64,000 nucleotides of DNA from Prosthecobacter debontii (GTDB lineage: Bacteria; Verrucomicrobiota; Verrucomicrobiia; Verrucomicrobiales; Verrucomicrobiaceae): assembly GCA_945860295.1 (NCBI GenBank), contig CAMAQH010000001.1, positions 62,001-126,000 on the forward strand, written 5' to 3'. Below, one piece after another: positions 42,637 through 52,496 of this stretch. Position 1 is the stretch's first letter. Each line of letters starts with the position of its first letter. The notes beneath the pieces were generated by a model, which was not told the origin of the DNA, made no database searches, and was given only the letters and a program-made list of their open reading frames with translations. Made by a program: the position numbers and the translations under genes.

Positions 42637-44343
42637 TCAGTAGGCCTCTTCGACGCTGGAGGTCCAGGGAAGTGGGCCATTGAAGCCGTTGTTATAGTCG
42701 TAGTGCATGAAGTAGGCGCGGTCATAGCCGGTGCCACCATTCACATTGACGTAGCTATTGAAGTCATTGCCCACAGTCGCCAAGGTAGGGTTTGAACCAG
42801 CGGCGAAGATGTCGTTACCATTGCCCAAGTTGATGTTCACGGTGCCGTGGAAGACGCTGTAGATGGATGAGACAGCAGTGTCTGTTTCGAAAGCCACATA
42901 GTCATCACCACTGCCTGTATTGACGGTCACGGCACGGTCAAAGATGCTGTCACGAACGACGACATCACTTTCAGCAGTGCCCGTTAGATTGATACCGACA
43001 TTGCCACGGAAATCACTGTCGATGAGGCGCACTGTGTCGATCCCGCCAAAGGCCACGGTAGTGTTGACGGTGAGGTTGCCGTAGATATCCGAGTCGCGCA
43101 CCATGACATCGGCGCTGCCAGTTCCAGTGCTGATGGTGACATTGCCACGCACGGTGATCAGTGCGCTGTCTCCCTGATAGTGGCCGACATCTACCACATC
43201 ATTGCCCGTGCTCGCTGCATAGGAAACGGAGCCGATGGAACCATTCGTGGCATTTATGCTGAGCGCATTGTTTCCGGTTGATGCATTCATGCTCATCAGC
43301 CCACCGATGATCACCCTCGGACCATCCACAATCAGCGTGTCATTGCCAGTCGTGCCAATAAAACTTAGCGCGCCACCGATGCGGATCGATGCCGCAGTAT
43401 TCAGGTCGAGTAAGTTCGTGCCCGCGCCGCCATTGAACCCAAGATTCGTAATAACCTGGAGGCTTTGACCCGCTAAGGTCACGCTATCCAGGCCGGTGCC
43501 ACCGACATAGCTAAGAGCATTGGCTTTGATCAGTGCAGCCGAGTCGCTGAGCACACTTTTCGTGCCATGTCCGAGGCTCATGGCAAAAGTGCTGAGAGTC
43601 TCGATACTGCCCGTAAGAGTTATCTTATCGTCACCAGAACTGGAGAGTAGAGATAGAGCGCCAGTCGCGCGCAGGCTATCGTCACCGAGTCCGCCGATTT
43701 CAAAGTCAGTCGGACTCGTGGTGCTGGTGCGCAGAGTGATTGCGCCTTTCACATCACCCAGAGCAGCTGCCAGAATGTAGGTTTGCTTCTCAATGGCTGA
43801 GCCACCTGCGATGGCACTGATCGCCCCATTCGAGAGCAGTCTATTGGCATTCACATCAAAGGTATTTTGCCCCGTGCCGAGATCTACGGAGAGGCCTTTG
43901 CCAAAGAAGAGATTACCACCAGCAGTGAAGTAGTCGTGTCCGTTGCCGAGGCGCACCGTGGCTGTGTTGCTGATGGTCGTGCTAGTGAGATCGAGGGTGT
44001 CATGGCCCTCACCACCATCGACGGTGAGCGTGCCTGGGATAATCGCCTGAGAGATGATTAAGTTGTCATGGCCAGCACCGAGATTGGCCTTCAAGGAAAG
44101 CGGCGCGGCGAAAGTGATGCTCGGCAATAGTGGGCCGCCATTCATGCTGAACTGGGTCGTGCCGCTTGTCTGTGGCGCGATCGTCCAGTTATTGCCGGAC
44201 TCGGTGATTTGTAGATCGTTTGAGAGCGCATCACCATTCACGGTGAGCACACCCGATGTCATGCTGAGTAATACGATGCCGGCAGGTGCCAAGCGGGATT
44301 CCAAGGATTCAAGAACCGAGGAGGAGGAAGTGTTTTGTTTCAT
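42637..44343 (-). CDS. beta-strand-repeat surface protein with LEPR-XLL-like N-terminus
   Basis: 568 residues. The N-terminus SVLESLESRLAPAGIVLLS resembles the LEPR-XLL motif found at the start of large surface proteins in Planctomycetota and relatives. The body is a series of beta-solenoid-like repeats of hydrophobic strands and turns (ANLGAGHDNLIIS, VDGGEGHDTLDLTS, VRLGNGHDYFTAGG, INLGNGNDIFAAGSN), rich in Asn, Asp, Gly and Thr, similar to calcium-binding RTX-like turns. It has no classical signal peptide or sortase motif. The probable location is the cell surface; the exact role is unknown. Confidence 0.8.
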   Translation of the reverse strand: MKQNTSSSSVLESLESRLAPAGIVLLSMTSGVLTVNGDALSNDLQITESGNNWTIAPQTSGTTQFSMNGGPLLPSITFAAPLSLKANLGAGHDNLIISQAIIPGTLTVDGGEGHDTLDLTSTTISNTATVRLGNGHDYFTAGGNLFFGKGLSVDLGTGQNTFDVNANRLLSNGAISAIAGGSAIEKQTYILAAALGDVKGAITLRTSTTSPTDFEIGGLGDDSLRATGALSLLSSSGDDKITLTGSIETLSTFAMSLGHGTKSVLSDSAALIKANALSYVGGTGLDSVTLAGQSLQVITNLGFNGGAGTNLLDLNTAASIRIGGALSFIGTTGNDTLIVDGPRVIIGGLMSMNASTGNNALSINATNGSIGSVSYAASTGNDVVDVGHYQGDSALITVRGNVTISTGTGSADVMVRDSDIYGNLTVNTTVAFGGIDTVRLIDSDFRGNVGINLTGTAESDVVVRDSIFDRAVTVNTGSGDDYVAFETDTAVSSIYSVFHGTVNINLGNGNDIFAAGSNPTLATVGNDFNSYVNVNGGTGYDRAYFMHYDYNNGFNGPLPWTSSVEEAY

Positions 44344-44415
44344 GGCTGCACGTTTGAGTGCGGCCTTATGGACTGTGAGTCTCAGAAGTTTATTCGGATA
44401 TTTTATGCCGACTTC

Positions 44416-47133
44416 TCAGCGCCCGCCAGGGCGGTTGAAGATTGGCGGAATAACCTTCTTCAAAAGCGGCAACAAGGATTTGGGTGCCTCACCGGCGATA
44501 CGTTCGGCTTCGCGTTTGTCGGCTTCGCTCGGTGCCTCACGCATTCCTTTCTTGTCTTGTGCGGTGCTTTTGAAGATTTTCGACGACCATTTTGCATCGG
44601 AGATGGACCCCTCACCTTTGTACTGCAGCAGTTCGCTAAAGGGTAGGAATACAATGCCGGGGAGACCCCGCACACGCACCTGAGCGCTGAGATCCAGCTC
44701 ATCGCGGATGAAGTCTATCTTGCCATTGAGCAAGATTTTAAAGGTGCTCGTCAGCGCCTCGAAGTCATCCGTCATGATGTAGCCATCCGCGACGCTGAAG
44801 GTGCAGTCAGCTTCTTTGGCGATGTTGTACCCAGAGATCTGCTTTGGCAAAATCGTGCCCAACATGGGTGCCAAAAGTCCGACGATGGGAATGGAGTAAA
44901 GGTTACCATTCAAGATGGAAAGGGCCCCGCCTCCCTTCAGTTCGTTCCAGTCGTTGAGTTTGCCGGTGAACTTAAAATGCCCCGTTATGTCACCCTCGGT
45001 GTCATTGTTCTTTGAATAGACTTGAGCTGACTTCTGAAGGCTCACACTTTTCAGCCTGATCTCTCCAGAATAGTCATCAGGGCGGCGGTTTGCGCCCGCA
45101 ATCCCGTCGATCCCAAAGCCGCCATCTAGCAGGGTAGAGAGCACCTCGAAGTGGATGCCATTACCGCGCTCGTAAACTTTGGCAGCGACTTTTTCAAAGG
45201 GCAGTTTTTTTCCAAAAACCTCATACGGAAAACGGGCAGCCTTCACCGCGACCGAGAAGCTGTTGCTGTCAGGTCGCAGATCCACCCTGCCCTTTGCGCT
45301 CATCGGGCCCCCGTATAGCTGACCACTGACATCAAAGTCCAGAATGGGGCCTTTGAAGATCAGATCACCCACCGGTTCACTGATCAGATAATCCTCACCG
45401 AAGAGTTGATAATGGCCGGGTCCGCTTGGATGTCGGAACTTAACCCGGAAGTCACTTTTTTCTGTCTCACCCCGATAATAAATAATGCCATCCGCCTCCA
45501 CAGAAGTGGTGTTGGGCAGTCGGTAGCGCGCGACGATGTCCGCCGTCTTCGGCGCGAAAACGCCTACAACACCGACCGGGTCCATGCTTGTTTTCACACC
45601 TTTCAGACGCACCCATTTCTCAGCATCATCGACATGCACATGCACTGCCTCACCCACGCCTTCAGGGCGCTTCATGATTAAATTCCGGTAATGCTGAATG
45701 GGCCCCTGAAACTCCACATCAGCCTGCAATTCATCAAGCTCTAAGCCTCGATACTTGAAGTGCCGAAGATCACCATGACCTGTATTTAAACACTTCTGAG
45801 GATCAGGTTCTGGACCCACACCGTTGAGCACGAAATTGATCGACGACTCCGGCGTGAATTGGAAACGCTGGATGATGTCCCGAGTCGCCTTCATCTTCGC
45901 AAAAGGCAGAAAAGCATTCGGATCCATGCGCAATGTGAGCTGATACCTGCAACCCTGTGTCTCATGCACCAGCGTTTGTGCTGACAGTGTGCCCGTTTTA
46001 TGCCGCAACAGAAGATCGCGGATATACACGCCTTCAGGAGCCACACCGATCATCGTTTTCACTCCATCAAAAACCTCACCGCGAGTGCTGAAGCGTCCAC
46101 AGTCCAGACTTCCCGTCACCTGCACAGGCCGCTTGTGCTTCGACAATGGGCCATCCACGTGCCACACGCCCTCCAGCGCAAAATGCGGGGATTCATAAAA
46201 GACGATCTCACGCAGATTGTCGCTGTTGAGAAACGTCTGAGCCAGGCCTGGTAAATCCGCACTGGAGGTTAGGTGAAAGCGCAGATCATCGGCACCCATC
46301 ATCCAAGTCGCACTCGCATTCACCTCCCCCAGGTGATCTTTTAAATGCAAGCGAGTCAGGTCCACAAAGCCTGCGTTGTATTCCGCTTCAGCGCGCAACT
46401 CCTTGCAGGCATAGCCCTCGTAGCCCAGGCCTTCAGCATCGAAATAAAGTTTTGCATTCATCTCCGTCATGCGGTCCAGAGAACCGTGGACCTCAAGACT
46501 GAGACGTGGCGCTTTCGCAAACTCAAAACGCTTAAGCCAATCTAGGCCGCGGCGGATGCGCAGCCGGTGATTATGCAATGCCTGAACCTTCTGCATCGTC
46601 GTGGTTGATTCAGCTTCGGGCTTACTGCCAACAGCAGGTTCTGGCGGCAATAAAAGCTCGCCAGAGACACTTAGCACGATACCCGACATAGTGCCCTCAG
46701 ACTGCTGGAGTTCCAGTCGGCCCTCACTCAAAAAAGCCCGTGCACTGAGGTCTTCGATTTCGATCACTGTGGGTGATGCCGACTCTGGGTCCACAGGCAG
46801 CGTCACATTGGTGTGGCTCAGTTCCAGGCCTTCGAGCACGAACTGCTTTTCCAAAAGCTTGCCAAAATTAAAATCCAAATTCAGTCGATCAATCGCCACC
46901 AGCACCTGCTTGTGATCCGCGTCCGCAAAGACCCGTACGTCCCGTGCAACGATGCCGCCGATCGGATTCAGAATCAGTCGATCGAAATCCAAATGAAGAC
47001 CTCGCCCCGCCATCTCCTTGATTACAAATTCCCGCCAACTCGTTCCAAACGCATCCGTGCTGACATAGATCACCCCGGCCAGCAGTCCGCTGGTCAGTAC
47101 AAGTTTGATCACGCCATTGAGAAAACGCCGCAT
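44416..47133 (-). CDS. AsmA-like/DUF3971 envelope protein
   Basis: 905 residues. An N-terminal membrane anchor (NGVIKLVLTSGLLAGVIYVS) precedes a long beta-groove protein. Signs of the AsmA/TamB/YhdP group are the N-terminal LILNPIGGIVARDVRVFADA and the C-terminal GGGALSILNGNLYSIPIVGLL followed by AQVRVRGLPGIVFLPFSELL. Such proteins form periplasmic bridges for phospholipid transport to the outer membrane. The terminus is polar (PPIFNRPGGR). It is divergent from the double SGNH gene, with a 105-base gap holding both promoters. Confidence 0.82.
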   Translation of the reverse strand: MRRFLNGVIKLVLTSGLLAGVIYVSTDAFGTSWREFVIKEMAGRGLHLDFDRLILNPIGGIVARDVRVFADADHKQVLVAIDRLNLDFNFGKLLEKQFVLEGLELSHTNVTLPVDPESASPTVIEIEDLSARAFLSEGRLELQQSEGTMSGIVLSVSGELLLPPEPAVGSKPEAESTTTMQKVQALHNHRLRIRRGLDWLKRFEFAKAPRLSLEVHGSLDRMTEMNAKLYFDAEGLGYEGYACKELRAEAEYNAGFVDLTRLHLKDHLGEVNASATWMMGADDLRFHLTSSADLPGLAQTFLNSDNLREIVFYESPHFALEGVWHVDGPLSKHKRPVQVTGSLDCGRFSTRGEVFDGVKTMIGVAPEGVYIRDLLLRHKTGTLSAQTLVHETQGCRYQLTLRMDPNAFLPFAKMKATRDIIQRFQFTPESSINFVLNGVGPEPDPQKCLNTGHGDLRHFKYRGLELDELQADVEFQGPIQHYRNLIMKRPEGVGEAVHVHVDDAEKWVRLKGVKTSMDPVGVVGVFAPKTADIVARYRLPNTTSVEADGIIYYRGETEKSDFRVKFRHPSGPGHYQLFGEDYLISEPVGDLIFKGPILDFDVSGQLYGGPMSAKGRVDLRPDSNSFSVAVKAARFPYEVFGKKLPFEKVAAKVYERGNGIHFEVLSTLLDGGFGIDGIAGANRRPDDYSGEIRLKSVSLQKSAQVYSKNNDTEGDITGHFKFTGKLNDWNELKGGGALSILNGNLYSIPIVGLLAPMLGTILPKQISGYNIAKEADCTFSVADGYIMTDDFEALTSTFKILLNGKIDFIRDELDLSAQVRVRGLPGIVFLPFSELLQYKGEGSISDAKWSSKIFKSTAQDKKGMREAPSEADKREAERIAGEAPKSLLPLLKKVIPPIFNRPGGR

Positions 47134-47238
47134 GTGTTCAGGCCCTCAGTGTGCTGCCTCTGCCGCGCCTTTGCAATCGCAGGCTGCCGCAAGCAGCTAG
47201 CGCAAGACCTCTTCATACTCATTCGTAAACTTCCGCTC

Positions 47239-48735
47239 ATGAATTTCCGTCTTTTATTACTGCTGCCATTCCTTGCTCTTAATCTACACGCATTGGAGCC
47301 AACGAATGTAAAGGAGGCGGCGGAGAAGAAGGCGGCTGCAAACAAATTAACGGCGGAGAAGTTCGCGCAATGGAAGGCGACGTTGCCGCCGGAGCAGCAG
47401 GCCTGGGAGACGGTGCTGGAGGAGAACCTCGGCATGGGTTTTTATCTGCCTCTGTATCAGGCGGACAAACTGGCGGGCCGTGTCACGGCCTGGGATTATG
47501 TGAAGGATGATCCGAAGCTGCCTCGCGTGCTGCTGATCGGCGATTCGGTCTCGCGCGGTTACACGTTGGCGACGCAGAAAGCACTAGCAGGTGCGGCAAA
47601 CGTGCACCGTGCGCCGGAAAACTGCGGACCGACGGCGAATGGGCTCAAGAAGCTTAAGGTCTGGCTCGGTGAGGGGAAGTGGGACATCATTCACTTCAAC
47701 TTTGGGATTCATGATCGGAAGACGCCGCTGCCAGATTACGAGAAGCGGCTGAATGAAATCACCACTCAACTGAAGGCGACAGGTGCCAAGGTGATCTGGG
47801 CAAGCACGACTCCCGTGGCTGAAGGCGGGATGAAGGATGCAACAGCGTCCGATCTCGTGATTCGAAACGAGGCGGCAGCGCGCGTGATGGCTAAGCATGG
47901 CGTGGATATCGACGACCTATATGCAGCTATGCTGCCACATTCAGCGGAGTATCAGAACCCGAAGGACGTACACTTCGGCGAGCCCGGCTATCAATTCCTC
48001 GGACAGCAGGTGGCGGCATCCGTCAGGAAACACATCCCACTGCTGACGACGGTGAACACGGCGGTGATCCCGACGGGGAAGCTAGAAAAAGATGGCTATG
48101 GCTGGGAAGAGCGACACGCGGAAATCATGAAGATCAAAGCTGAGCTGAATCCTGAGATTGTGCTGATCGGTGACTCGATCACTCACTTCTGGGGTGGTCT
48201 GCCGGATGGCGGTAAGATGGGGAATCGAGGCACGGAAACCTGGCAGAGTTTGTTCGGCAAACGGCGCGTGCTGAATCTTGGCTTTGGCTGGGACCGCACG
48301 CAGAACGTACTGAAGCGGATCGAACTCGGTGAGCTAGATGGCCTGAAACCAAAGGCTATCGTGATTCACATCGGAACGAACAATCTAGCTGGGACAGTCA
48401 ATGCACGGGCAAGCACGCCGGAGGAGATTGTGGGCGGCATTAGTGCGATCATTGAGCAATCTCTTTCAAAGTGCCCTGATGCTAAGATCATCCTGATGGC
48501 GATCTTTCCGCGCGGCAAAACGGCGGCTGATCCGAAGCGGGCCATTTTGCAGGACATCAACACGCGTCTCGCTGCTGGACCGGGACGACATGCGGGTGTG
48601 ACCTTTCTCGACATCACTGGCAAGTGGCTAGAGACTGATGGCATTATATCCAAAGACAACATGCCTGATTCACTGCACCCGAATCAGAAAGGCTACGCCG
48701 TGTGGGCGGAGGCGTTGAAGGGTTTGCTTCCGTGA
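47239..48735 (+). CDS. secreted protein with two tandem SGNH/GDSL hydrolase domains
   Basis: About 498 residues after a signal peptide (MNFRLLLLLPFLALNLHA). Two SGNH domains follow: the first near 85-270 (LLIGDSVSRGY, HFNFGIHD, DVHFGEPGYQ) and the second near 290-498 (VLIGDSITHFW, HIGTNNL, PDSLHPNQKGY). Each has the nucleophile Ser and terminal Asp-x-x-His; the second has the block III Gly-x-Asn (GTN) clearly. Such enzymes remove acyl groups from carbohydrates; with two sites it may act on two kinds of ester. The ATG at 47239 starts the signal peptide, while the frame is open further upstream over the divergent gene. Confidence 0.87.
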   Translation: MNFRLLLLLPFLALNLHALEPTNVKEAAEKKAAANKLTAEKFAQWKATLPPEQQAWETVLEENLGMGFYLPLYQADKLAGRVTAWDYVKDDPKLPRVLLIGDSVSRGYTLATQKALAGAANVHRAPENCGPTANGLKKLKVWLGEGKWDIIHFNFGIHDRKTPLPDYEKRLNEITTQLKATGAKVIWASTTPVAEGGMKDATASDLVIRNEAAARVMAKHGVDIDDLYAAMLPHSAEYQNPKDVHFGEPGYQFLGQQVAASVRKHIPLLTTVNTAVIPTGKLEKDGYGWEERHAEIMKIKAELNPEIVLIGDSITHFWGGLPDGGKMGNRGTETWQSLFGKRRVLNLGFGWDRTQNVLKRIELGELDGLKPKAIVIHIGTNNLAGTVNARASTPEEIVGGISAIIEQSLSKCPDAKIILMAIFPRGKTAADPKRAILQDINTRLAAGPGRHAGVTFLDITGKWLETDGIISKDNMPDSLHPNQKGYAVWAEALKGLLP

Positions 48736-48745
48736 AGTGTGTACA

Positions 48746-51700
48746 TTAGGGCTTTAGCCCGATCACATATTCGCGAGTGAAGACGGCGTCGATGCTTCCA
48801 CGCAGGCGGCCTTCGACGAAGCTGCTGCGGTCTTCGGAGACGTATTCGGGGATGTTGGGATTAGGCGCGAGTTCCCAGGAATGATCGCTACGATGCACGG
48901 CAAACACGCGACCTGCGTAGTCATGCAGGACTTCGAGTCCACCGGTGAATTTGCGGGTGCGGTAGCGCTGGTCTTGAGCAAGCTGGCCCCAGCCGGTCAT
49001 GGTGCCGTCACGCTGCAAGGCGACTCCGTAACCTGAGGCGATGCTGATGCCGACGAGGTCGCGCATGTTTGTCGGCAATGGGGTGACGGGCGGTGTCAGC
49101 ATGCCCCAGTAAACGGGTGTGCCGTCACGTAGGATCGCACACCAGCCAAGGGTGGTCGGGATGTAGAAGAGCTTGGCGACAGGGCCTAAACCTGTGGGCG
49201 GTGTGGGGTCGCCGCTGCCTACATTCTGGATGCTGCCATCGGTGCAAAGGGCGTAACCAGAGCCGGCTGTGCCTGCATGGACGCTCAGGGCTGCTTTGCC
49301 ATCGGAAGCCTGCCAGGTCGTAGCGTTCTCGACGGTGCTTGGACTCCAGGCGATGACTTTGCCATCGCCTCGCAGAGCGAGCGCGGCGCTGCCCGTGCTG
49401 TCGATCTGCACCACATCGGTCGCGGCAGATGGCGCAGATACAGGCGAGCCGTCCCATTGACCCCAGGCACGCAAACTACCATCAGGCAGCAAAGCGAAAA
49501 CATGCTCTTCGCCACCGGCAATGGCGACGACTGGGCCGAGACTCCGTGGCACGCGATTGACCTCAGGTGGCGGTGTTATGGGGCTGGTATTTAAAGCGGT
49601 GCGCTGGATCGAAAAGACGCTGCCCGCGCGGTCGGGTCGTTTGGTCGGCGTGCCTGCGGAGGCGGCTGACTGGGGCGTGTCAGACTTGGGTTCTGACGAT
49701 TCCATCTGCTGCCATTCTTTGAGCACTGCTGCTACGAGAGCGATACCGATGCTGTCACCTGCGGCTTCGCGTTTTTGGCGCAGTGGTGTGAGATAGGATT
49801 CCACGGATTTGGCGCTTGTAGCTGCAGATACTTTTTGTTTTTTGAGTAGTGTGGTGAGTTGCTGGCGGTAGATGGTGCGGTTCTTCAGCAGTATTGCGGA
49901 TAGAGAGACGTCCATGCCCGCATTCGGAAGCGAATTACCGAGGGTGATGAGATCCACTTCTTGCTTGATGGCATTCTGCTCAGTGGGGGATCTGCCAGGA
50001 ATTTCACGACGCAGTGCATTAATATACAGGGCGTCCAGTTTCTGGCGCTGCTCGGCGATCTCTTTGGCATCAGTGGGGGCAAAGGATTCTCTGAGTTTAA
50101 GCCGCAGCGCGGCCAGCTCTGGGTCATGCTTGGCGAGGTCCGCCATCTGAGTGGTGATGAGCGCATCGGTGGCCGTCTTGCTGATGAGCGTGGCCCATTT
50201 GGGTAGGCGCCAGAGGATGAGGTCAGAGGTGCCGTCCTGCTGTTTTTTCGAGTCCTTGTAGCGCGTGCTGAGCACGGCCCAGTGCTCGTCTCGACTGACG
50301 GTGATGTCGGTGACTGGCTCGCTCAAAGTGGCGCGCCAGACTTCATCGCCGCTGCTCACTTCATAGGCGCGTAGGGAGCTGTCAGACCATGATGTGAACA
50401 TGAGTCGGTTTCTATCCACGATCTTGCCAGCTAAGGCGCTGGGGCCTTCACGCGGCGGTGATGGTAGTGCTTTGATGAGGCTGAGGTCGGGTAAAGAAAC
50501 CACCTTTGGGGAGCTGCCTACGGTGTAAGTCATGGTGGCTCCAGGCTCGGCGAAGAAGCGTGTGATGTAACCGAGGGCCGAGCTATCGAGCTTGGTGAAC
50601 TGATCGCTGGTGGTGGAGTAGCTCACGGCATAGGGGCGGTAGGTTTTGGTCGCTGCATCACTTAGCTCAGAGCCGGTGATGATGAAGTCCCGGCCATCAG
50701 GCGTCAGGGTCATGGCGTAGATGCGGCCTTGGTGGATACTCACGGGCTCAAAGGAGCCGCCTGTCTGCGGTTTCCAGATCATGATATCCTGGGAAACATC
50801 ATCGCGCTTGCCAGACGCTAGCACGGTTTTGCCATCTGCTGAAAGTGCTACGTTATACATCTGATCGTTGGGGTATCGAGCGGTATGGAGCACCTTGCCA
50901 CTGGCCAGCTCTATGAGCGCGACCTTATCTGTCTGGGCGCTGTGAAGCACGGCGATTGACTCGTCTGCACTGAGTTGCATGCGCGAGATTTGCGCCATTT
51001 CTGGATCGACTTTGAGCAGCTCCTTTTGCGTGGCGACATCCCACACGCGCAGTGTGGCGTCCATGCTGACGGAGACGACTCTGCGCTGATCTTTGAGCAG
51101 CTTCAGGGAATAGGCCGGACCGCGGTGACCATGGAAGTGTGCGACCTCACCGGGGCTGCCATCAGGCACTGTGTAGGCTGGCGCGTCGGGCAGTTGGATC
51201 ACGGGTTCTGCCATGTCCTGCGTCACTTTGGTCGCGACCATCGGTGGTGCTTTTTCGACTGGGGCTGGATCGGGTGTTGGCTCGCTTGGTTTGACTGGTT
51301 CTTCCACCTTCGTCTTCTCTGGCGCGTCGTCATTTTTTGCTACTTCGATGCTCACTTTGTCTTTGAGCATTAGCCAGGTAAATACCCCAACCAAAAGCAT
51401 ACAGGCCAAGCCCCAACCAATCGGCCCGAGTAGGCGGGCCAGGCGTGCGAACGCGGATGGTCGATAGCTCGTGTATGACTCTGGTGGCTCGATTTTTTCT
51501 CGTGGTGCAGGCCCAGTTTTCTTTGCCGTGTTGGTCTGCTGCTGCTTCTCCGCCGTAGCGGTTAGCAGGGCGATTTTCACTTCACTCGCCTTTTGATAGC
51601 GCTCGTCAGGGTCACTTATTAGGCACTTTGAAATTACATCGGCAAAGCCATCGGGTAAGCCTTTGCTCGCATCCTTTCCTGCCGCAGTCGGTGTCTTGCC

Positions 51701-52387
51701 GGTGAGCATCTCATGAATGACCACGCCGAGCGAGTAGATGTCTGCGCGGTGATCCACGACTGCGCCGACGATGAAGCGCTCTGGCGCGGTGTAGTCAGGC
51801 GTGCCGTATTCAGGCTCGTCGGCATTGGGCTGTGCGGTCAGATCGCGAGCGAGTCCGAAGTCGGCAACCTTCACTTTCCAGTCATTGGTGATGAGAATGT
51901 TGGCCGGTTTGATGTCACGATGAGCCACACCTCGGTCATGGGCAAATTGCAGCGCATCACAAAGTTGAGCGATGACCTCGCGCGCTCTCTGTGGCGTAAT
52001 TTCGCCCGCGCGTGTGCGCAGATGCAGGTCTTGCCCCTCGACATACTCCATCACTAAAAATAGATGACGCGCATGAGTCTGGCCGAAGTCGAACACAGCG
52101 ACGATATGCGGATGCACCAACTTGGCCATGGAGCGCGCTTCTTTGATGAAGCGCTGCGTTGCTTCGTCACTCTCAGCGGCTGCAATGGGTAGCACTTTGA
52201 TCGCTACCCAGCGGTCCAAGGCTGCCTGTCGTGCTTTATAAACTGCACCCATGCCGCCCACGCCGATGATGTCATGCATCTCGTATTGGGGCAGCAAATA
52301 GGCGAGTTCCTGGAGGGACGGATACGCCGCATCTGCCGCCTCGGGTGGAGGCTGTGGGATGGAGGGATCATTCAGCTCGTTGGACAT
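48746..52387 (-). CDS. membrane Ser/Thr protein kinase with WD40- and RCC1-like propellers
   Basis: 1213 residues. A Hanks-type kinase domain occupies about 35-300 (P-loop GVGGMGAVYKA, VAIK, catalytic HRDIKPANIL, DFGLA, APERF). One membrane segment is near 320-345 (WGLACMLLVGVFTWLML). Outside the membrane come WD40-like repeats (VAHFHGHRGPAYSLKLL, VVSVSMDATLRVWDVATQ) from about 405, a helical stretch around 730-880, and an RCC1-like propeller at the end (HVFALLPDGSLRAWGQW, ALALRGDGKVIAW, GYGVALQRDGTMTGWGQL). Signals sensed by the outer domains may drive phosphorylation inside. The sequence names no substrate, and ggt is divergent. Confidence 0.9.
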   Translation of the reverse strand: MSNELNDPSIPQPPPEAADAAYPSLQELAYLLPQYEMHDIIGVGGMGAVYKARQAALDRWVAIKVLPIAAAESDEATQRFIKEARSMAKLVHPHIVAVFDFGQTHARHLFLVMEYVEGQDLHLRTRAGEITPQRAREVIAQLCDALQFAHDRGVAHRDIKPANILITNDWKVKVADFGLARDLTAQPNADEPEYGTPDYTAPERFIVGAVVDHRADIYSLGVVIHEMLTGKTPTAAGKDASKGLPDGFADVISKCLISDPDERYQKASEVKIALLTATAEKQQQTNTAKKTGPAPREKIEPPESYTSYRPSAFARLARLLGPIGWGLACMLLVGVFTWLMLKDKVSIEVAKNDDAPEKTKVEEPVKPSEPTPDPAPVEKAPPMVATKVTQDMAEPVIQLPDAPAYTVPDGSPGEVAHFHGHRGPAYSLKLLKDQRRVVSVSMDATLRVWDVATQKELLKVDPEMAQISRMQLSADESIAVLHSAQTDKVALIELASGKVLHTARYPNDQMYNVALSADGKTVLASGKRDDVSQDIMIWKPQTGGSFEPVSIHQGRIYAMTLTPDGRDFIITGSELSDAATKTYRPYAVSYSTTSDQFTKLDSSALGYITRFFAEPGATMTYTVGSSPKVVSLPDLSLIKALPSPPREGPSALAGKIVDRNRLMFTSWSDSSLRAYEVSSGDEVWRATLSEPVTDITVSRDEHWAVLSTRYKDSKKQQDGTSDLILWRLPKWATLISKTATDALITTQMADLAKHDPELAALRLKLRESFAPTDAKEIAEQRQKLDALYINALRREIPGRSPTEQNAIKQEVDLITLGNSLPNAGMDVSLSAILLKNRTIYRQQLTTLLKKQKVSAATSAKSVESYLTPLRQKREAAGDSIGIALVAAVLKEWQQMESSEPKSDTPQSAASAGTPTKRPDRAGSVFSIQRTALNTSPITPPPEVNRVPRSLGPVVAIAGGEEHVFALLPDGSLRAWGQWDGSPVSAPSAATDVVQIDSTGSAALALRGDGKVIAWSPSTVENATTWQASDGKAALSVHAGTAGSGYALCTDGSIQNVGSGDPTPPTGLGPVAKLFYIPTTLGWCAILRDGTPVYWGMLTPPVTPLPTNMRDLVGISIASGYGVALQRDGTMTGWGQLAQDQRYRTRKFTGGLEVLHDYAGRVFAVHRSDHSWELAPNPNIPEYVSEDRSSFVEGRLRGSIDAVFTREYVIGLKP

Positions 52388-52496
52388 GCTGGAAGTACGT
52401 CGGAAAAAGGAGCCGCAGGTTACATCGTGACAGTCGGTTTAGGCTAGAGGAAAAAGCATGGATAGAGTGTCTGCATGGTGCTTGTTTCACCTCATT

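Noticed and set aside
46813-47238. Extension of the double SGNH gene to an upstream start at 46813
   Set aside because: That part is antisense to the AsmA-like gene, while a good signal peptide begins at ATG 47239.
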